Of a stretch of 64,000 nt of DNA, positions 1 to 8,492 are shown in pieces. The notes beneath the pieces were generated by a model. That model was given only the letters and a program-made list of their open reading frames with translations. It did not search any database and was not told where the DNA came from. Numbering within the stretch: position 1 is the first letter of the stretch; each line of letters starts with the position of its first letter. A program made the position numbers and the translations under genes. This DNA is from CAZICM01 sp964537685. Lineage in GTDB: Bacteria > Myxococcota_A > Polyangia > Polyangiales > Polyangiaceae. The DNA lies in contig CAZICM010000027.1 in NCBI GenBank assembly GCA_964537685.1, forward strand, positions 1 through 64,000. The letters are read 5' to 3'.

Positions 1-229
1 ACACCGAGAACGAGAAATGGCTGGCACCTCCCTCGGCCGTCGCTCCATTCGCTGCATCTGGCAGCGCTTTTGTGTCGTCCAGCTTTGGGCATCCAAGAAA
101 GAGATCGCCTTTGGGCAGAGGCTCCTGGCCTACAAAAAACGCCCCGCCCATATCGCTGCATGCACCAAGCAAGAGCACCAGAAGCGCTATCCAAAAGAAA
201 ACAAAACGCATCTGCGCGCCGATGACCAT
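1..229 (-). CDS. Lipoprotein, 5' part only (runs off the left edge)
   Basis: Read on the minus strand, an open frame starts at ATG 229 (or ATG 211) and stays open to base 1, so only the first ~76 residues are seen. The N-terminus is a clear type II signal: a short charged start (MRF after the second Met), a hydrophobic run FVFFWIALLVLLL, then the lipobox LLGAC. After the Cys the sequence turns polar, with no recognised domain. The second Met (211) would give a more typical lipoprotein signal length; an AAGGCAGG stretch upstream of 229 is a weak ribosome site for the first. Function unknown; probably anchored in the inner or outer membrane facing the periplasm. Confidence 0.6.
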   Translation of the reverse strand, partial: MVIGAQMRFVFFWIALLVLLLGACSDMGGAFFVGQEPLPKGDLFLGCPKLDDTKALPDAANGATAEGGASHFSFSV

Positions 230-618
230 GGCACACCTGCCTTCAACTCAACATGCACCGATTGTCATGCGCCTTTGAGGCGGAGCACAATGGGGAGTTT
301 GAGCTGGATGAGGATCGCTCAGGTTATTTGTTATGGCTATGCCGTTACCTCTCCGCTTCTATCACCCCAATTGCCATTCATCTGTCAACTCGGTTGAACG
401 GCTTTTGCGGTTGCTGCCATTTCTGTCTCGTTTCGATAAGTATTTGGACAGCCTACGTAGGCATTGATGCATGCGATAGATGAGCGCGGGTCATCAATGA
501 TGTTGGCTCTATCCTGTTAGAGATGAGCTCCCTATTCGCCACTCATCGATCGGACCCCCACGTTGCGCATGGCCCGCTCATCGATCGTGAGAATCGCTGG
601 GCAGGCTGTGCTTCGGTC
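230..618. other. Intergenic region without a supported gene
   Basis: About 390 bases between the partial lipoprotein and the end of argD. The forward frames that cross it do not look like protein and have no ribosome site. The hexamer-like string CATCGATCG occurs twice near 545-590. It presumably holds the promoter of the minus-strand lipoprotein; no clear hairpin terminator for argD was recognised. Confidence 0.5.
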
Positions 619-1821
619 CTACATCTCAGACAGCGCTTTCCCCACGCGCTCTAGGGCTTCGTCGATCTGGGCCCGCTGAATAATCAGCGGCGGCGAAAAT
701 CTTAAGATTGTATTGCCCGCGATCGTAACCAATACCCCATGATCCCGTACTTTTGCGAGCACAACCCGGGGATCGACCGCATTCGATAGACACAATCCTT
801 GAAGCAATCCCTTCCCGCGGCTTCCAAGGCATTGCTTGGGGAATTCTTTGGCCAGTTTCGCTAAGCCTTGGCCTAAATAGTCTCCTTGCTGGGCCGCCGC
901 TTCCACCAAGCCCTCTTCCCGCACTATGCGCAGGACCGCCCGCGCCGCCGCCGATGCCAAGGCATTGCCTCCAAAGGTCGATCCATGGGAGCCGGGGGTT
1001 AGTGCAGGGTTGTATCGCTCCCGTATCATCATTACGCCTATGGGAAATCCTCCGCCCAAGCCTTTGGCCAGGGTCATGGCATCGCCTTCTACGCCTTCAT
1101 GATGGCTTCCAAGCCATTTGCCCGTTCTTCCCATGCCCGTTTGAATTTCATCCAGGAGTAAGAGCGCGCCGTGTTCATCCGCGATGCTTCGAAGCTCTTT
1201 GAGAAATCCTTCGGGCGGGGGCAATACGCCGCCTTCACCTAGCATGGGCTCGACAATAATGCCCGCGACATCTGGACCCATGGCCGCTTTGACCGCCGCG
1301 CTATCTCCGTAGTCCACATGGCTTACGCCCGATAAAGAAGGTCCAAAGCCTTCCCGGTATTTAGGGGTGCCTGTGAGCGCAACGGCGCCCATGGTCCGGC
1401 CATGAAAGGAATGGTGGAAGGCGATGATTCTGGTTTTTTCTGGCTTGCCTTGAACATAGAACCAGCGCCGGCAGAGCTTGAGCATGGCTTCGTTGGCTTC
1501 GGTGCCTGAATTGCAGAAAAAGACCCGATCGTAGTTGAACTGAGCGCAGAGCTCGGAGGCCAACAAGAGATTTTCCTTGTTGTAGAAGTAATTCGAGACA
1601 TGCATCAAGCGGGCGGCCTGTTCGGCGATGGCGGAGGAGAGGCCGGGATGACCATGGCCAAGGGCGGCGACGGCGACACCTGCGCAGAGATCGAGATAGC
1701 GGCGGCCCTGGGTGTCGAAGAGTTCGCAGCCCTGGCCGCGATCGAGGACAAATGGGGCTTGGCGGTAGTTGCCCAGGAGATGTTGCTGGGCGATATCCAA
1801 GAGGGGATCGGCGGTGCTCAT
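619..1821 (-). CDS. argD: Acetylornithine / class III aminotransferase (ArgD-like)
   Basis: A 400-residue PLP enzyme of the class III (ornithine) aminotransferase family, the usual length for ArgD. Seen: the phosphate-binding NSGTEANE (104-111), a HHSFHGRT segment (136-143), the DEIQTGMGRTG aspartate motif (224-234), and the Schiff-base lysine in LAKGLGGG (Lys253). In arginine synthesis ArgD transfers an amino group from glutamate to N-acetylglutamate semialdehyde; related members act on succinylornithine, ornithine or lysine precursors, and the sequence alone does not settle the substrate. No other arg gene is adjacent. It is divergent from grpE. A TTGAAA-N17-TAAATC promoter ends six bases before the ATG, suggesting a leaderless message. 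Confidence 0.88.
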   Translation of the reverse strand: MSTADPLLDIAQQHLLGNYRQAPFVLDRGQGCELFDTQGRRYLDLCAGVAVAALGHGHPGLSSAIAEQAARLMHVSNYFYNKENLLLASELCAQFNYDRVFFCNSGTEANEAMLKLCRRWFYVQGKPEKTRIIAFHHSFHGRTMGAVALTGTPKYREGFGPSLSGVSHVDYGDSAAVKAAMGPDVAGIIVEPMLGEGGVLPPPEGFLKELRSIADEHGALLLLDEIQTGMGRTGKWLGSHHEGVEGDAMTLAKGLGGGFPIGVMMIRERYNPALTPGSHGSTFGGNALASAAARAVLRIVREEGLVEAAAQQGDYLGQGLAKLAKEFPKQCLGSRGKGLLQGLCLSNAVDPRVVLAKVRDHGVLVTIAGNTILRFSPPLIIQRAQIDEALERVGKALSEM

Positions 1822-1827
1822 GCAGGC

Positions 1828-1856
1828 GATTTACGCCGAAGAGGCCAAGCTTTCAA
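1828..1856 (-). promoter_or_regulatory. Probable sigma70-type promoter of argD
   Basis: On the minus strand TTGAAA (1856-1851) and TAAATC (1833-1828) are separated by 17 bases. Only six bases follow before the argD ATG at 1821, so transcription should start at or next to the start codon; no Shine-Dalgarno is seen. Confidence 0.45.
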
Positions 1857-1862
1857 ACGCCT

Positions 1863-1916
1863 GTTGAAAGGGTGGGCGAGATTGCCCCGTGACAGACGAA
1901 AAAGGCTGGTTATAGT
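1863..1916 (+). promoter_or_regulatory. Overlapping heat-shock-like and housekeeping promoters of grpE
   Basis: GTTGAAA (1863-1869) followed 15 bases later by CCCCGTGA (1885-1892) resembles the sigma32 consensus CTTGAAA / CCCCATnT. Overlapping it, GTGACA (1889-1894), a 16-base spacer and TATAGT (1911-1916) resemble a sigma70 promoter whose start would lie a few bases before the grpE ATG. This is consistent with basal plus heat-induced expression, but is inferred from sequence only. Confidence 0.5.
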
Positions 1917-1928
1917 CGCGCCACCGCT

Positions 1929-2567
1929 ATGAGTGAGGCTTCTCAAACCGACCAAAATCAAGACAACAATAACCGTGAACAGCCTTCTGCCGGCGAGGCG
2001 GGCAAGGATGTCATCGAGGTAAAGGAGGTGAAGGAGGTGAACGAGGTAAAAGAGACGTCTGCCTCGGGTGCCGATCCTGCGCCGGCCAATGAGGTCCAAG
2101 AGGCCAAGGCGCCCCCGGACGATAAGGCCGAAATTGCGAGGCTGCGCGATCAGCTTCTGAGGACGGCGGCCGATTTCGATAACTACCGGAAGCGTACCCG
2201 CAAGGAAATCGATGATGCGCAAAAGCGGGGCAGAGAGGCCATTCTAAAAGATTTGCTGCCGGTCTTCGATGATTTGGAGCTGGCCGCGACGTATGCGGCG
2301 ACGGCCACCGAGGTCAAGTCGCTGGCCGACGGCGTTGGGAAGGTGCTGAATAAGTTTCAGAGCACCCTGGATCGAATGGGGATTAAACGGGTGCCGGGCG
2401 TGGGTTCGCCTTTCGATCCCAATGTGCACGAGGCGATTCATCAGTTGCATTCGCCTGAGCATCCCGCGGGGACGGTGATGGCCGAGGTGAAGCCCGGTTA
2501 TGTGGTGGGCGACTATTTGGTCCGGGCGGCATCGGTCGTTGTTTCCAAAGGTCCTCCTCCCAATTGA
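1929..2567 (+). CDS. grpE: GrpE, nucleotide exchange factor of DnaK
   Basis: A 212-residue GrpE. The first ~65 residues are charged and low-complexity with a repeated VKEV stretch. A long coiled-coil helix follows (RLRDQLLRTAADFDNYRKR, ~70-90), then the four-helix/beta-wing domain with FDPNVHEAI (~165-173) and the GYVVGDYLVRAASVVVS end typical of the family. GrpE releases ADP from DnaK in the cytoplasmic refolding cycle. It lies 72 bases upstream of dnaK in the same direction; no dnaJ follows. No ribosome site is visible before the ATG, fitting the short leader predicted from its promoter. Confidence 0.95.
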   Translation: MSEASQTDQNQDNNNREQPSAGEAGKDVIEVKEVKEVNEVKETSASGADPAPANEVQEAKAPPDDKAEIARLRDQLLRTAADFDNYRKRTRKEIDDAQKRGREAILKDLLPVFDDLELAATYAATATEVKSLADGVGKVLNKFQSTLDRMGIKRVPGVGSPFDPNVHEAIHQLHSPEHPAGTVMAEVKPGYVVGDYLVRAASVVVSKGPPPN

Positions 2568-2639
2568 TGCTTTAAGCGGCCCTGAAGCGATTGCCGTTCA
2601 ACCCCGCGCACAAAATTCCCTTATGCTCTCGCGCGCACC

Positions 2640-4502
2640 ATGGGGAAGGTAATCGGCATTGACCTCGGCACAACCAATTCGTGCGTGGCCGTCGTGGAAG
2701 GGCCGGCGGCTGTTTCCGCCGGCGATGTAAAAGTGATTCCCAATGCCGAGGGCGCGCGGACAACGCCTTCGGTCGTCGCGCTGTTGCCCACGGGGGAGCG
2801 GTTGATTGGGCAAATCGCCAAGCGTCAGGCGACCACGCAGCCCGGGCAGACCATTTCCACGGTGAAGAGGCTGATGGGCCGGAAGTTTCAGGCCGAGGAC
2901 GTGCAGCGGCAAAAAGAGCTTTCGGCGTATTCGATTGTCGAAGCGGAAAACGGCGATGCGTGGGTCTCGGTGCGCGATGCCAAATATTCGCCGCCTGAAA
3001 TTTCCGCGATGATTTTGGCGCAGATGAAGCAGGTGGCCGAGCGCTATCTGGGCGAGCCCGTGACGGAGGCGGTGATTACGGTGCCTGCCTATTTCGATGA
3101 GGCGCAGCGGCAGGCGACGAAAGATGCGGGGCAGATCGCGGGCTTGAATGTGCGGCGGATGATCAATGAGCCGACGGCTGCGGCGCTTGCGTATGGGCTG
3201 GATCAGCGCAAGCAGGAAACGGTGGCGGTGTACGACTTGGGCGGGGGCACCTTTGATATTTCGATTCTCGAAATTCAAGACGGGGTGTTTTCCGTAAAGG
3301 CCACGGGCGGCGATACGCATTTGGGCGGCGAGGATTTCGATCAGCGCATCATCGATATGCTGGCCGATGAGTTTCAAGACGAGCACGGCGTGGATCTGAG
3401 GCAGGACCGGATGGCGCTTCAGAGGCTTCGGGAACAGGCGGAGAAGGCCAAGCACGAGCTATCGAGCGCGCTGCAAACGGAGATCAATATTCCCTTTGTG
3501 GCGATGGGGCCGAGCGGGCCTGTGCATTTGGAGCGGACGCTCCGGCGCAGCGAGCTTGCGCGCTGGTGCGAGGATTTGATTGGGCGGACGATATCGGTGT
3601 GTGAAAAGACGCTGGTGGATGCGGGTCTGCGCGCTTCGGGGGTGAATACGGTGGTGCTGGTGGGCGGGATGACGCGCATGCCTGCCGTGCAAGAGGCGGT
3701 GAAGGCGTTTTTTGGCAGGGAGCCCAGCAAGGGCGTGAATCCCGACGAAGTGGTGGCGGTGGGGGCTGCGCTTCAGGCGGCGGCGCTGTCGGGGAAGGCC
3801 GATGATGTGCTGCTGTTGGATGTGACGCCGCTGTCTTTGGGCGTGGAAACAGGAGGCGGTGTGATGACCGTTTTGATTCCGCGCAATACGACGATTCCGG
3901 CGGAACGCGGGGAGATCTTCACGACGAGTCTCGATCATCAGTCGTATGTGCCTGTGCATGTGCTTCAGGGTGAGAGGCCGATGGCCGTGGATTGCCGGAG
4001 TTTGGGGCGTTTTGAGCTGACGGGAATTCCGCCTGCGCCGCGCGGTATTCCAAAAATCCAGGTGATGTTTCACATCGACGAGAATGGGCTGGTGACCGTG
4101 GAGGCCAAGGATTTGGGCACGGGGAGGCGGCAGGAAATAAAAATCCGGCCGAGCAGCGGGCTTTCTCAAGAAGAGGTCGAGCGGCTGATCCGCGAGAGCG
4201 TTGATTTTGAGAAGAGCGATGCGGAGCGCAGGGAACTCGCTCATTTCCGCAGCCAGGCGCAGGCGCTTTTGTACTCAACCGAGGAGGCGCTATCGGGCTA
4301 TGCGGATTTGGTGGAGGAGGCGCTGCTCGCCGAGGTGAAACAATGCTGCGAGGAGCTGAAAACGAAGCTGGATACCCATGCGGAACTCCCGGCGCTCAAG
4401 GCGGCTCACGCAAAGCTTGAAGAAGTTTCCTTTCGCATCGCTGAATCGCTGTACGGTGACGCAGGTACAGAAAATGCCGCGGCGGACGGGAAGCCGGCCT
4501 AG
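2640..4502 (+). CDS. dnaK: DnaK, Hsp70 chaperone
   Basis: A 620-residue Hsp70. ATPase domain marks: GIDLGTTNSCVAV near the start, the phosphate-2 loop YDLGGGTFDISIL (~199-211), and the adenosine loop VVLVGGMTRMPAVQEAV. The substrate domain begins at DVTPLSLGVET; the lid is helical and the tail is short, ending DGKPA instead of the EEVKD-type end of Escherichia DnaK. It works with GrpE encoded just upstream and folds or protects unfolded proteins in the cytoplasm. The start ATG at 2640 gives the canonical MGKVIGIDLGTTNS. The missing EEVKD tail and several changes in the substrate domain suggest it may be a second, specialised DnaK. Confidence 0.95.
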   Translation: MGKVIGIDLGTTNSCVAVVEGPAAVSAGDVKVIPNAEGARTTPSVVALLPTGERLIGQIAKRQATTQPGQTISTVKRLMGRKFQAEDVQRQKELSAYSIVEAENGDAWVSVRDAKYSPPEISAMILAQMKQVAERYLGEPVTEAVITVPAYFDEAQRQATKDAGQIAGLNVRRMINEPTAAALAYGLDQRKQETVAVYDLGGGTFDISILEIQDGVFSVKATGGDTHLGGEDFDQRIIDMLADEFQDEHGVDLRQDRMALQRLREQAEKAKHELSSALQTEINIPFVAMGPSGPVHLERTLRRSELARWCEDLIGRTISVCEKTLVDAGLRASGVNTVVLVGGMTRMPAVQEAVKAFFGREPSKGVNPDEVVAVGAALQAAALSGKADDVLLLDVTPLSLGVETGGGVMTVLIPRNTTIPAERGEIFTTSLDHQSYVPVHVLQGERPMAVDCRSLGRFELTGIPPAPRGIPKIQVMFHIDENGLVTVEAKDLGTGRRQEIKIRPSSGLSQEEVERLIRESVDFEKSDAERRELAHFRSQAQALLYSTEEALSGYADLVEEALLAEVKQCCEELKTKLDTHAELPALKAAHAKLEEVSFRIAESLYGDAGTENAAADGKPA

Positions 4503-4513
4503 ATGAGGGGGCC

Positions 4514-7500
4514 TTGGAAGAAACCTTCGGACGATACAGGCTTCTGACCCGCATCGGTGTAGGCGGAATGGCCGAGGTGTGGACGGCCAAAAGCTTTGGC
4601 GCGCTGGGTTTTGAGAAGCTTTTGGTGCTCAAGCGCATTTTGCCGGAGCTGGCAAAGCGTCCGAAGTTTGTCGATATGTTTGTGCACGAGGCAAAGCTCG
4701 CGGTGCAACTGTCGCACGCGAATATCGTGCAGGTGTTCGACTTGGGGAAGGTCGAGCAGAAGGACGGGCCGCCCAGTTATTTCATGGCGATGGAGTATGT
4801 CGCGGGGCTGGATTTATCGAGCCTTTTGCTTCGCTGTCACCGGCAGAAGCTGACGATGCCGCATTCGCTGTGTGTGTATATCTGTTCGGAAATCGCCAAG
4901 GCGCTCGATTACGCGCACAGAAAGCGCGATGAGCAAGGCCAGGCGCTGGGCATCGTTCACCGGGATATTTCGCCGCAGAACATTCTTCTGTCGTGGGAAG
5001 GCGAAGTGAAGGTGACCGATTTTGGAATCGCCAAAGCGCGCGATTCGATCGCGGGTTCGGGTTCGCAGGAAGTGGTTTCGCCGGGTTCGAAAGACGACAA
5101 TGCCGAGCCTTCGCCTTCAAAGGCGCGATGGATGCCGGTTACGGGCAAGCTTTCGTATTTGAGCCCAGAGCAAAGCCTGAATGAGCCCGTCGATGGACGG
5201 AGCGATATTTTTTCGCTGGGCATCGTGTTCTACGAAATGCTCACGGGCGGTCATCCTTTTTGGGCGCCTTCGGCGGTGGAGACGGTAAGGCGTATCCGGG
5301 CGGGCGAATTCCCTCCGATGGAGCTGTCGAGGCCCGATATTCCGTGGCCTTTGGTGGCGATTGTGCACCGTATGCTGGCGCAGAAGCGGGAGGCGCGCTT
5401 CGCGGATGCGGGTCATCTGCACGAGGAGCTGCTCGGCTATTTTTTTGGGGCGGGTGAGCGCGCGGGGCCGTCGCATTTGGCGAAGTTTTTGGAGCGTTTT
5501 CAAGACGAGGCAAAGGCGCTGCCCGCGGCCGCTGTATTCGAGGAGAGAGCCGGCACCGAAGAGCGGACACCGGTGGAAGTTCCTCAGCCGCTCCGTTCAA
5601 CAAGCGGGCTGGAGCCTCTGAGTTCGAGGTCGAGGCCAAGCAGTGAATCGGGAGAGAGGCGCGAGGTGACGGCGCTGGTGGTGTCGTTCGGCCCGGCCTT
5701 TCGGGAGCGCGAAGATGTGCCCGGCGAGCATAAAAAGCGCGTGTGCAATGTACTTCAGCGCTATGGCGCCCGGGTGCTGGAGTTTGAGCCTTCGCATGTG
5801 ACGGCGCTCTTTGGGCTTGGCGATCCCGATGGCCAAGATACGGAAATGGCGGTGCGTTCGGCCTTTGCGCTGCTGCGGGGGCGGGGCGGTTTGGGCGCTT
5901 CGGGCGGTGTGTGCACGGGAAGGATTTTGGTCGATACGCAGGGCGCGCCCGTGAAGAACGAGCGCCTGTCGGCCATTTTGTCGGGGGCTCAATCGCTGTG
6001 CCGGCTGGCCGATGGACAAGTGGCTGTATCGCCGATGGCGGCGCGTATCCTGCGCAATTCGTATGTGACACAAGAGCTTGTTTTGCCGAGCGGAGGCGAT
6101 AGCAGGAGGGCCGCTCAAGGGGTCCGGGTGATCTCGTCGCGCAGGCCCCTTTCGGATACGGGCGGGCGTTTTATTGGCCGCATCGACGAGCTGAAGCGGC
6201 TGGGCGAAATCCTGACGGCGGCGATGGCGCGAACGCCTCAGGTTGCGCTGGTGATCGGGGAAAATGGGATTGGGAAGACCCGGCTGCTCAGCGAGATGGA
6301 GCGGCGCCTGTCGAAGGGCAATTACAACGTCGGCTTCTATATGGCGGCCTGTCCGAGAAATGGAGCGGGCACGCCATGGAGCGCGCTGACGGCGATGCTG
6401 TTGGTGCTCTGCGGTGTGCAGGAAGGCGAAGATGAAGAGCGTATCCGTGCGAATGTGCTGCCCCGGCTGCGCGCGCTTGGCTTGGAGGACGATACGGCGG
6501 ATGCGGTGCTGACCCAATTGGGCGTGTCATCGCCCGAGAAGAACAGCAGCCATGGAGGCACCGGAAGCCTGCTTCGCTCGGCATTTGCGCAAATGCTTCA
6601 GCGCCTGTGCGATGACCGGCTTCACTGTTTTGTGTGGGACGACGCGCACACGATGGATGCGGCGACGGCGGAGGCGATTGTGTCGCTGGCCAAGCGCAAG
6701 GTGTCTCCGGGCCTGCGGGCGATGTTTTTGGTGGCCACACGCGATCGGCTGCCGGGTGTGCTCGCCTCGTGGGAGCCGGTGCACCGGGTCACCCTGGGAC
6801 AGCTTTCGGAAGAAGAGAGCGCGAGACTCTTGGCCAACCGCATTGGAGCGCGTTTCGTTCCCAACGATGTGCTGGCTTTTTGCCGGGAGCGGGCCGGCGG
6901 ACATCCTCTGTTTTTGGAGGAGCTCATCCGCGAACTGGTGGATGCGGGCGCGGTCAGCGTGCTCAGCGGTTCGGTCAAGGCCAAGCTCGAGGGCGAAGTC
7001 GCAGTACCCCGGACACTGAGGGCGCTGATCGCATCGCGCATTGGGAGGCTCAATGCGGAGGAGCGGCGTGTTCTTCAGGCGACCGCGGTGCTTGGCGAAC
7101 CCATCCTGACGGACGTGCTGTCCACCTTTGTAGCGATGTCGGTGGCGCAGTTGAGCAAGCATCTCGCGCATCTTTCGGCGCGCGATTTGGTGAGGATGAC
7201 AGGGCCTTCGCAGGCATCGTTTGCATCGCCGATGCACGCTGAAATCGTCCTCGATACCCTGCCCGCCGAGCAGTGCAAGGCGCTTCATGAAACGGCGGCG
7301 CAGGCTTATCTCACGACCTTGGGCGATGAAGCCTTCGAACATGCCGAGCGCATTGCCCAGCATTACTACCAAGCGGGAGACCGGGATCGGGCGGCGACAT
7401 TTTTTGTGCGGGCCTCGGAAGATCATGCCCGGACACGCCAGCTAGAACCGGCGCTGCGGCTTCTGACCCAAGCCTTGGATTTATGCGATCCAGAAGGGCG

Positions 7501-8485
7501 GACGCCTTCCGAGCTCAACCATTGGCTTTCGATGCTGGCGGACCTTGCGGCGCGCGTTCGCCTGGCGTCCGACTTGCCGATGCTGACAAAGCGGCTGGTT
7601 AGGCGCGTCGATGCGGCGGGCACCTTGGAAGAGCGCGTCTTGGCAAGGATTTTCACCGCTCAGGCGCTAGGCAACGTGAATCATTTTCAAGATGCGTTTG
7701 CGCTACTCGACGAGGCTTATGGGCAGCCTGGGCTCGACGACGAGCTACGAGCCAAGGCAACGGCCATCGAAACCGAGATGGGCGTACGGAGCGGGGACTA
7801 CACACGGGCAGGGCGCGCGGCCGACCGGTTGCTGGCCACGCCGGTGAAGCGGGATATGAGAGCGCTTTTGGCCATCGCTCAAGTCAGGGCGGCCCAAGGC
7901 AGGCCGGCCGAGGCGCTGAAAGCATTGGACGAGGCGGAAAAGCTCGAGGGCGCGGGCGATCCATTGGTGTCCTGCGAACGCGAAAAGCTCCGGGCGCTTT
8001 CATACATGTACGCGCGCGATTTCAAAGCGGCGGCGGATGTCTCGGCCAAAGTCGTCGATGTGGCGAGGTTATCGGGGCTTCGCTACGAGACCGCGGCGGC
8101 GCTTCATAACTTGGGCGATGCAAGCCGACGCATGGGCGAATTGCCCCGGGCCTATGCGGCGCTGAGCGAGTCGTTGGCCATCGCGGAAAGCGCCGGTTTT
8201 GAGCGGCTTTCGTCGATTAACCGCATTCATTTAAGCTATCTGGACGGCTTGGTCGAAACGCCGAATGCGCTGACGAACCTCGAGGAACTCATTCTTCACG
8301 CGGAAGCGCGGGGCTATCTAAACGATGTACTCGAGGGGCGCTATCTCTTGGGCATGCTCCGGCTGCACCGGGGTGAGCTCATGCAAGCGAGGCACTGCCT
8401 CGAGGAAGTCCTGGCTTCTGCGATGGAGTATGGGAACGCCCTGGCCGCGGACGATGCGCATCAAGCGCTTCAGTCGATGAAATAG
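4514..8485 (+). CDS. Multidomain Ser/Thr protein kinase with cyclase-like, AAA ATPase and TPR regions
   Basis: A 1323-residue protein starting at TTG 4514, 11 bases after the dnaK stop, behind a GGGGG ribosome site. Order: Hanks-type kinase (~7-285) with glycine loop IGVGGMAEVW, HRDISPQN (~149) and DFG (~169); a degenerate class III nucleotidyl-cyclase-like domain (~375-520); a STAND/AAA_16-like ATPase with GRIDEL, Walker A GENGIGKT (~580-587) and Walker B-like CFVWDDAH (~705-712); then helical TPR-like repeats to the end. This architecture is typical of large myxobacterial signalling kinases thought to bind partners through the TPR and NTPase parts. The tight spacing suggests co-transcription with grpE-dnaK. 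No membrane segment is seen, so it is probably cytoplasmic. The kinase call is firm; ligand and target are unknown. Confidence 0.9.
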   Translation: MEETFGRYRLLTRIGVGGMAEVWTAKSFGALGFEKLLVLKRILPELAKRPKFVDMFVHEAKLAVQLSHANIVQVFDLGKVEQKDGPPSYFMAMEYVAGLDLSSLLLRCHRQKLTMPHSLCVYICSEIAKALDYAHRKRDEQGQALGIVHRDISPQNILLSWEGEVKVTDFGIAKARDSIAGSGSQEVVSPGSKDDNAEPSPSKARWMPVTGKLSYLSPEQSLNEPVDGRSDIFSLGIVFYEMLTGGHPFWAPSAVETVRRIRAGEFPPMELSRPDIPWPLVAIVHRMLAQKREARFADAGHLHEELLGYFFGAGERAGPSHLAKFLERFQDEAKALPAAAVFEERAGTEERTPVEVPQPLRSTSGLEPLSSRSRPSSESGERREVTALVVSFGPAFREREDVPGEHKKRVCNVLQRYGARVLEFEPSHVTALFGLGDPDGQDTEMAVRSAFALLRGRGGLGASGGVCTGRILVDTQGAPVKNERLSAILSGAQSLCRLADGQVAVSPMAARILRNSYVTQELVLPSGGDSRRAAQGVRVISSRRPLSDTGGRFIGRIDELKRLGEILTAAMARTPQVALVIGENGIGKTRLLSEMERRLSKGNYNVGFYMAACPRNGAGTPWSALTAMLLVLCGVQEGEDEERIRANVLPRLRALGLEDDTADAVLTQLGVSSPEKNSSHGGTGSLLRSAFAQMLQRLCDDRLHCFVWDDAHTMDAATAEAIVSLAKRKVSPGLRAMFLVATRDRLPGVLASWEPVHRVTLGQLSEEESARLLANRIGARFVPNDVLAFCRERAGGHPLFLEELIRELVDAGAVSVLSGSVKAKLEGEVAVPRTLRALIASRIGRLNAEERRVLQATAVLGEPILTDVLSTFVAMSVAQLSKHLAHLSARDLVRMTGPSQASFASPMHAEIVLDTLPAEQCKALHETAAQAYLTTLGDEAFEHAERIAQHYYQAGDRDRAATFFVRASEDHARTRQLEPALRLLTQALDLCDPEGRTPSELNHWLSMLADLAARVRLASDLPMLTKRLVRRVDAAGTLEERVLARIFTAQALGNVNHFQDAFALLDEAYGQPGLDDELRAKATAIETEMGVRSGDYTRAGRAADRLLATPVKRDMRALLAIAQVRAAQGRPAEALKALDEAEKLEGAGDPLVSCEREKLRALSYMYARDFKAAADVSAKVVDVARLSGLRYETAAALHNLGDASRRMGELPRAYAALSESLAIAESAGFERLSSINRIHLSYLDGLVETPNALTNLEELILHAEARGYLNDVLEGRYLLGMLRLHRGELMQARHCLEEVLASAMEYGNALAADDAHQALQSMK

Positions 8486-8492
8486 AGCGCGG

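Noticed and set aside
17..397. Forward frames of 126, 68 and 76 residues in the first 480 bases
   Set aside because: They lack ribosome sites and cross the minus-strand lipoprotein, whose signal peptide and lipobox are clear.
2572..4278. Large minus-strand ORFs opposite dnaK
   Set aside because: High GC at third positions opens antisense frames; they have Arg/His-rich, non-conserved translations.
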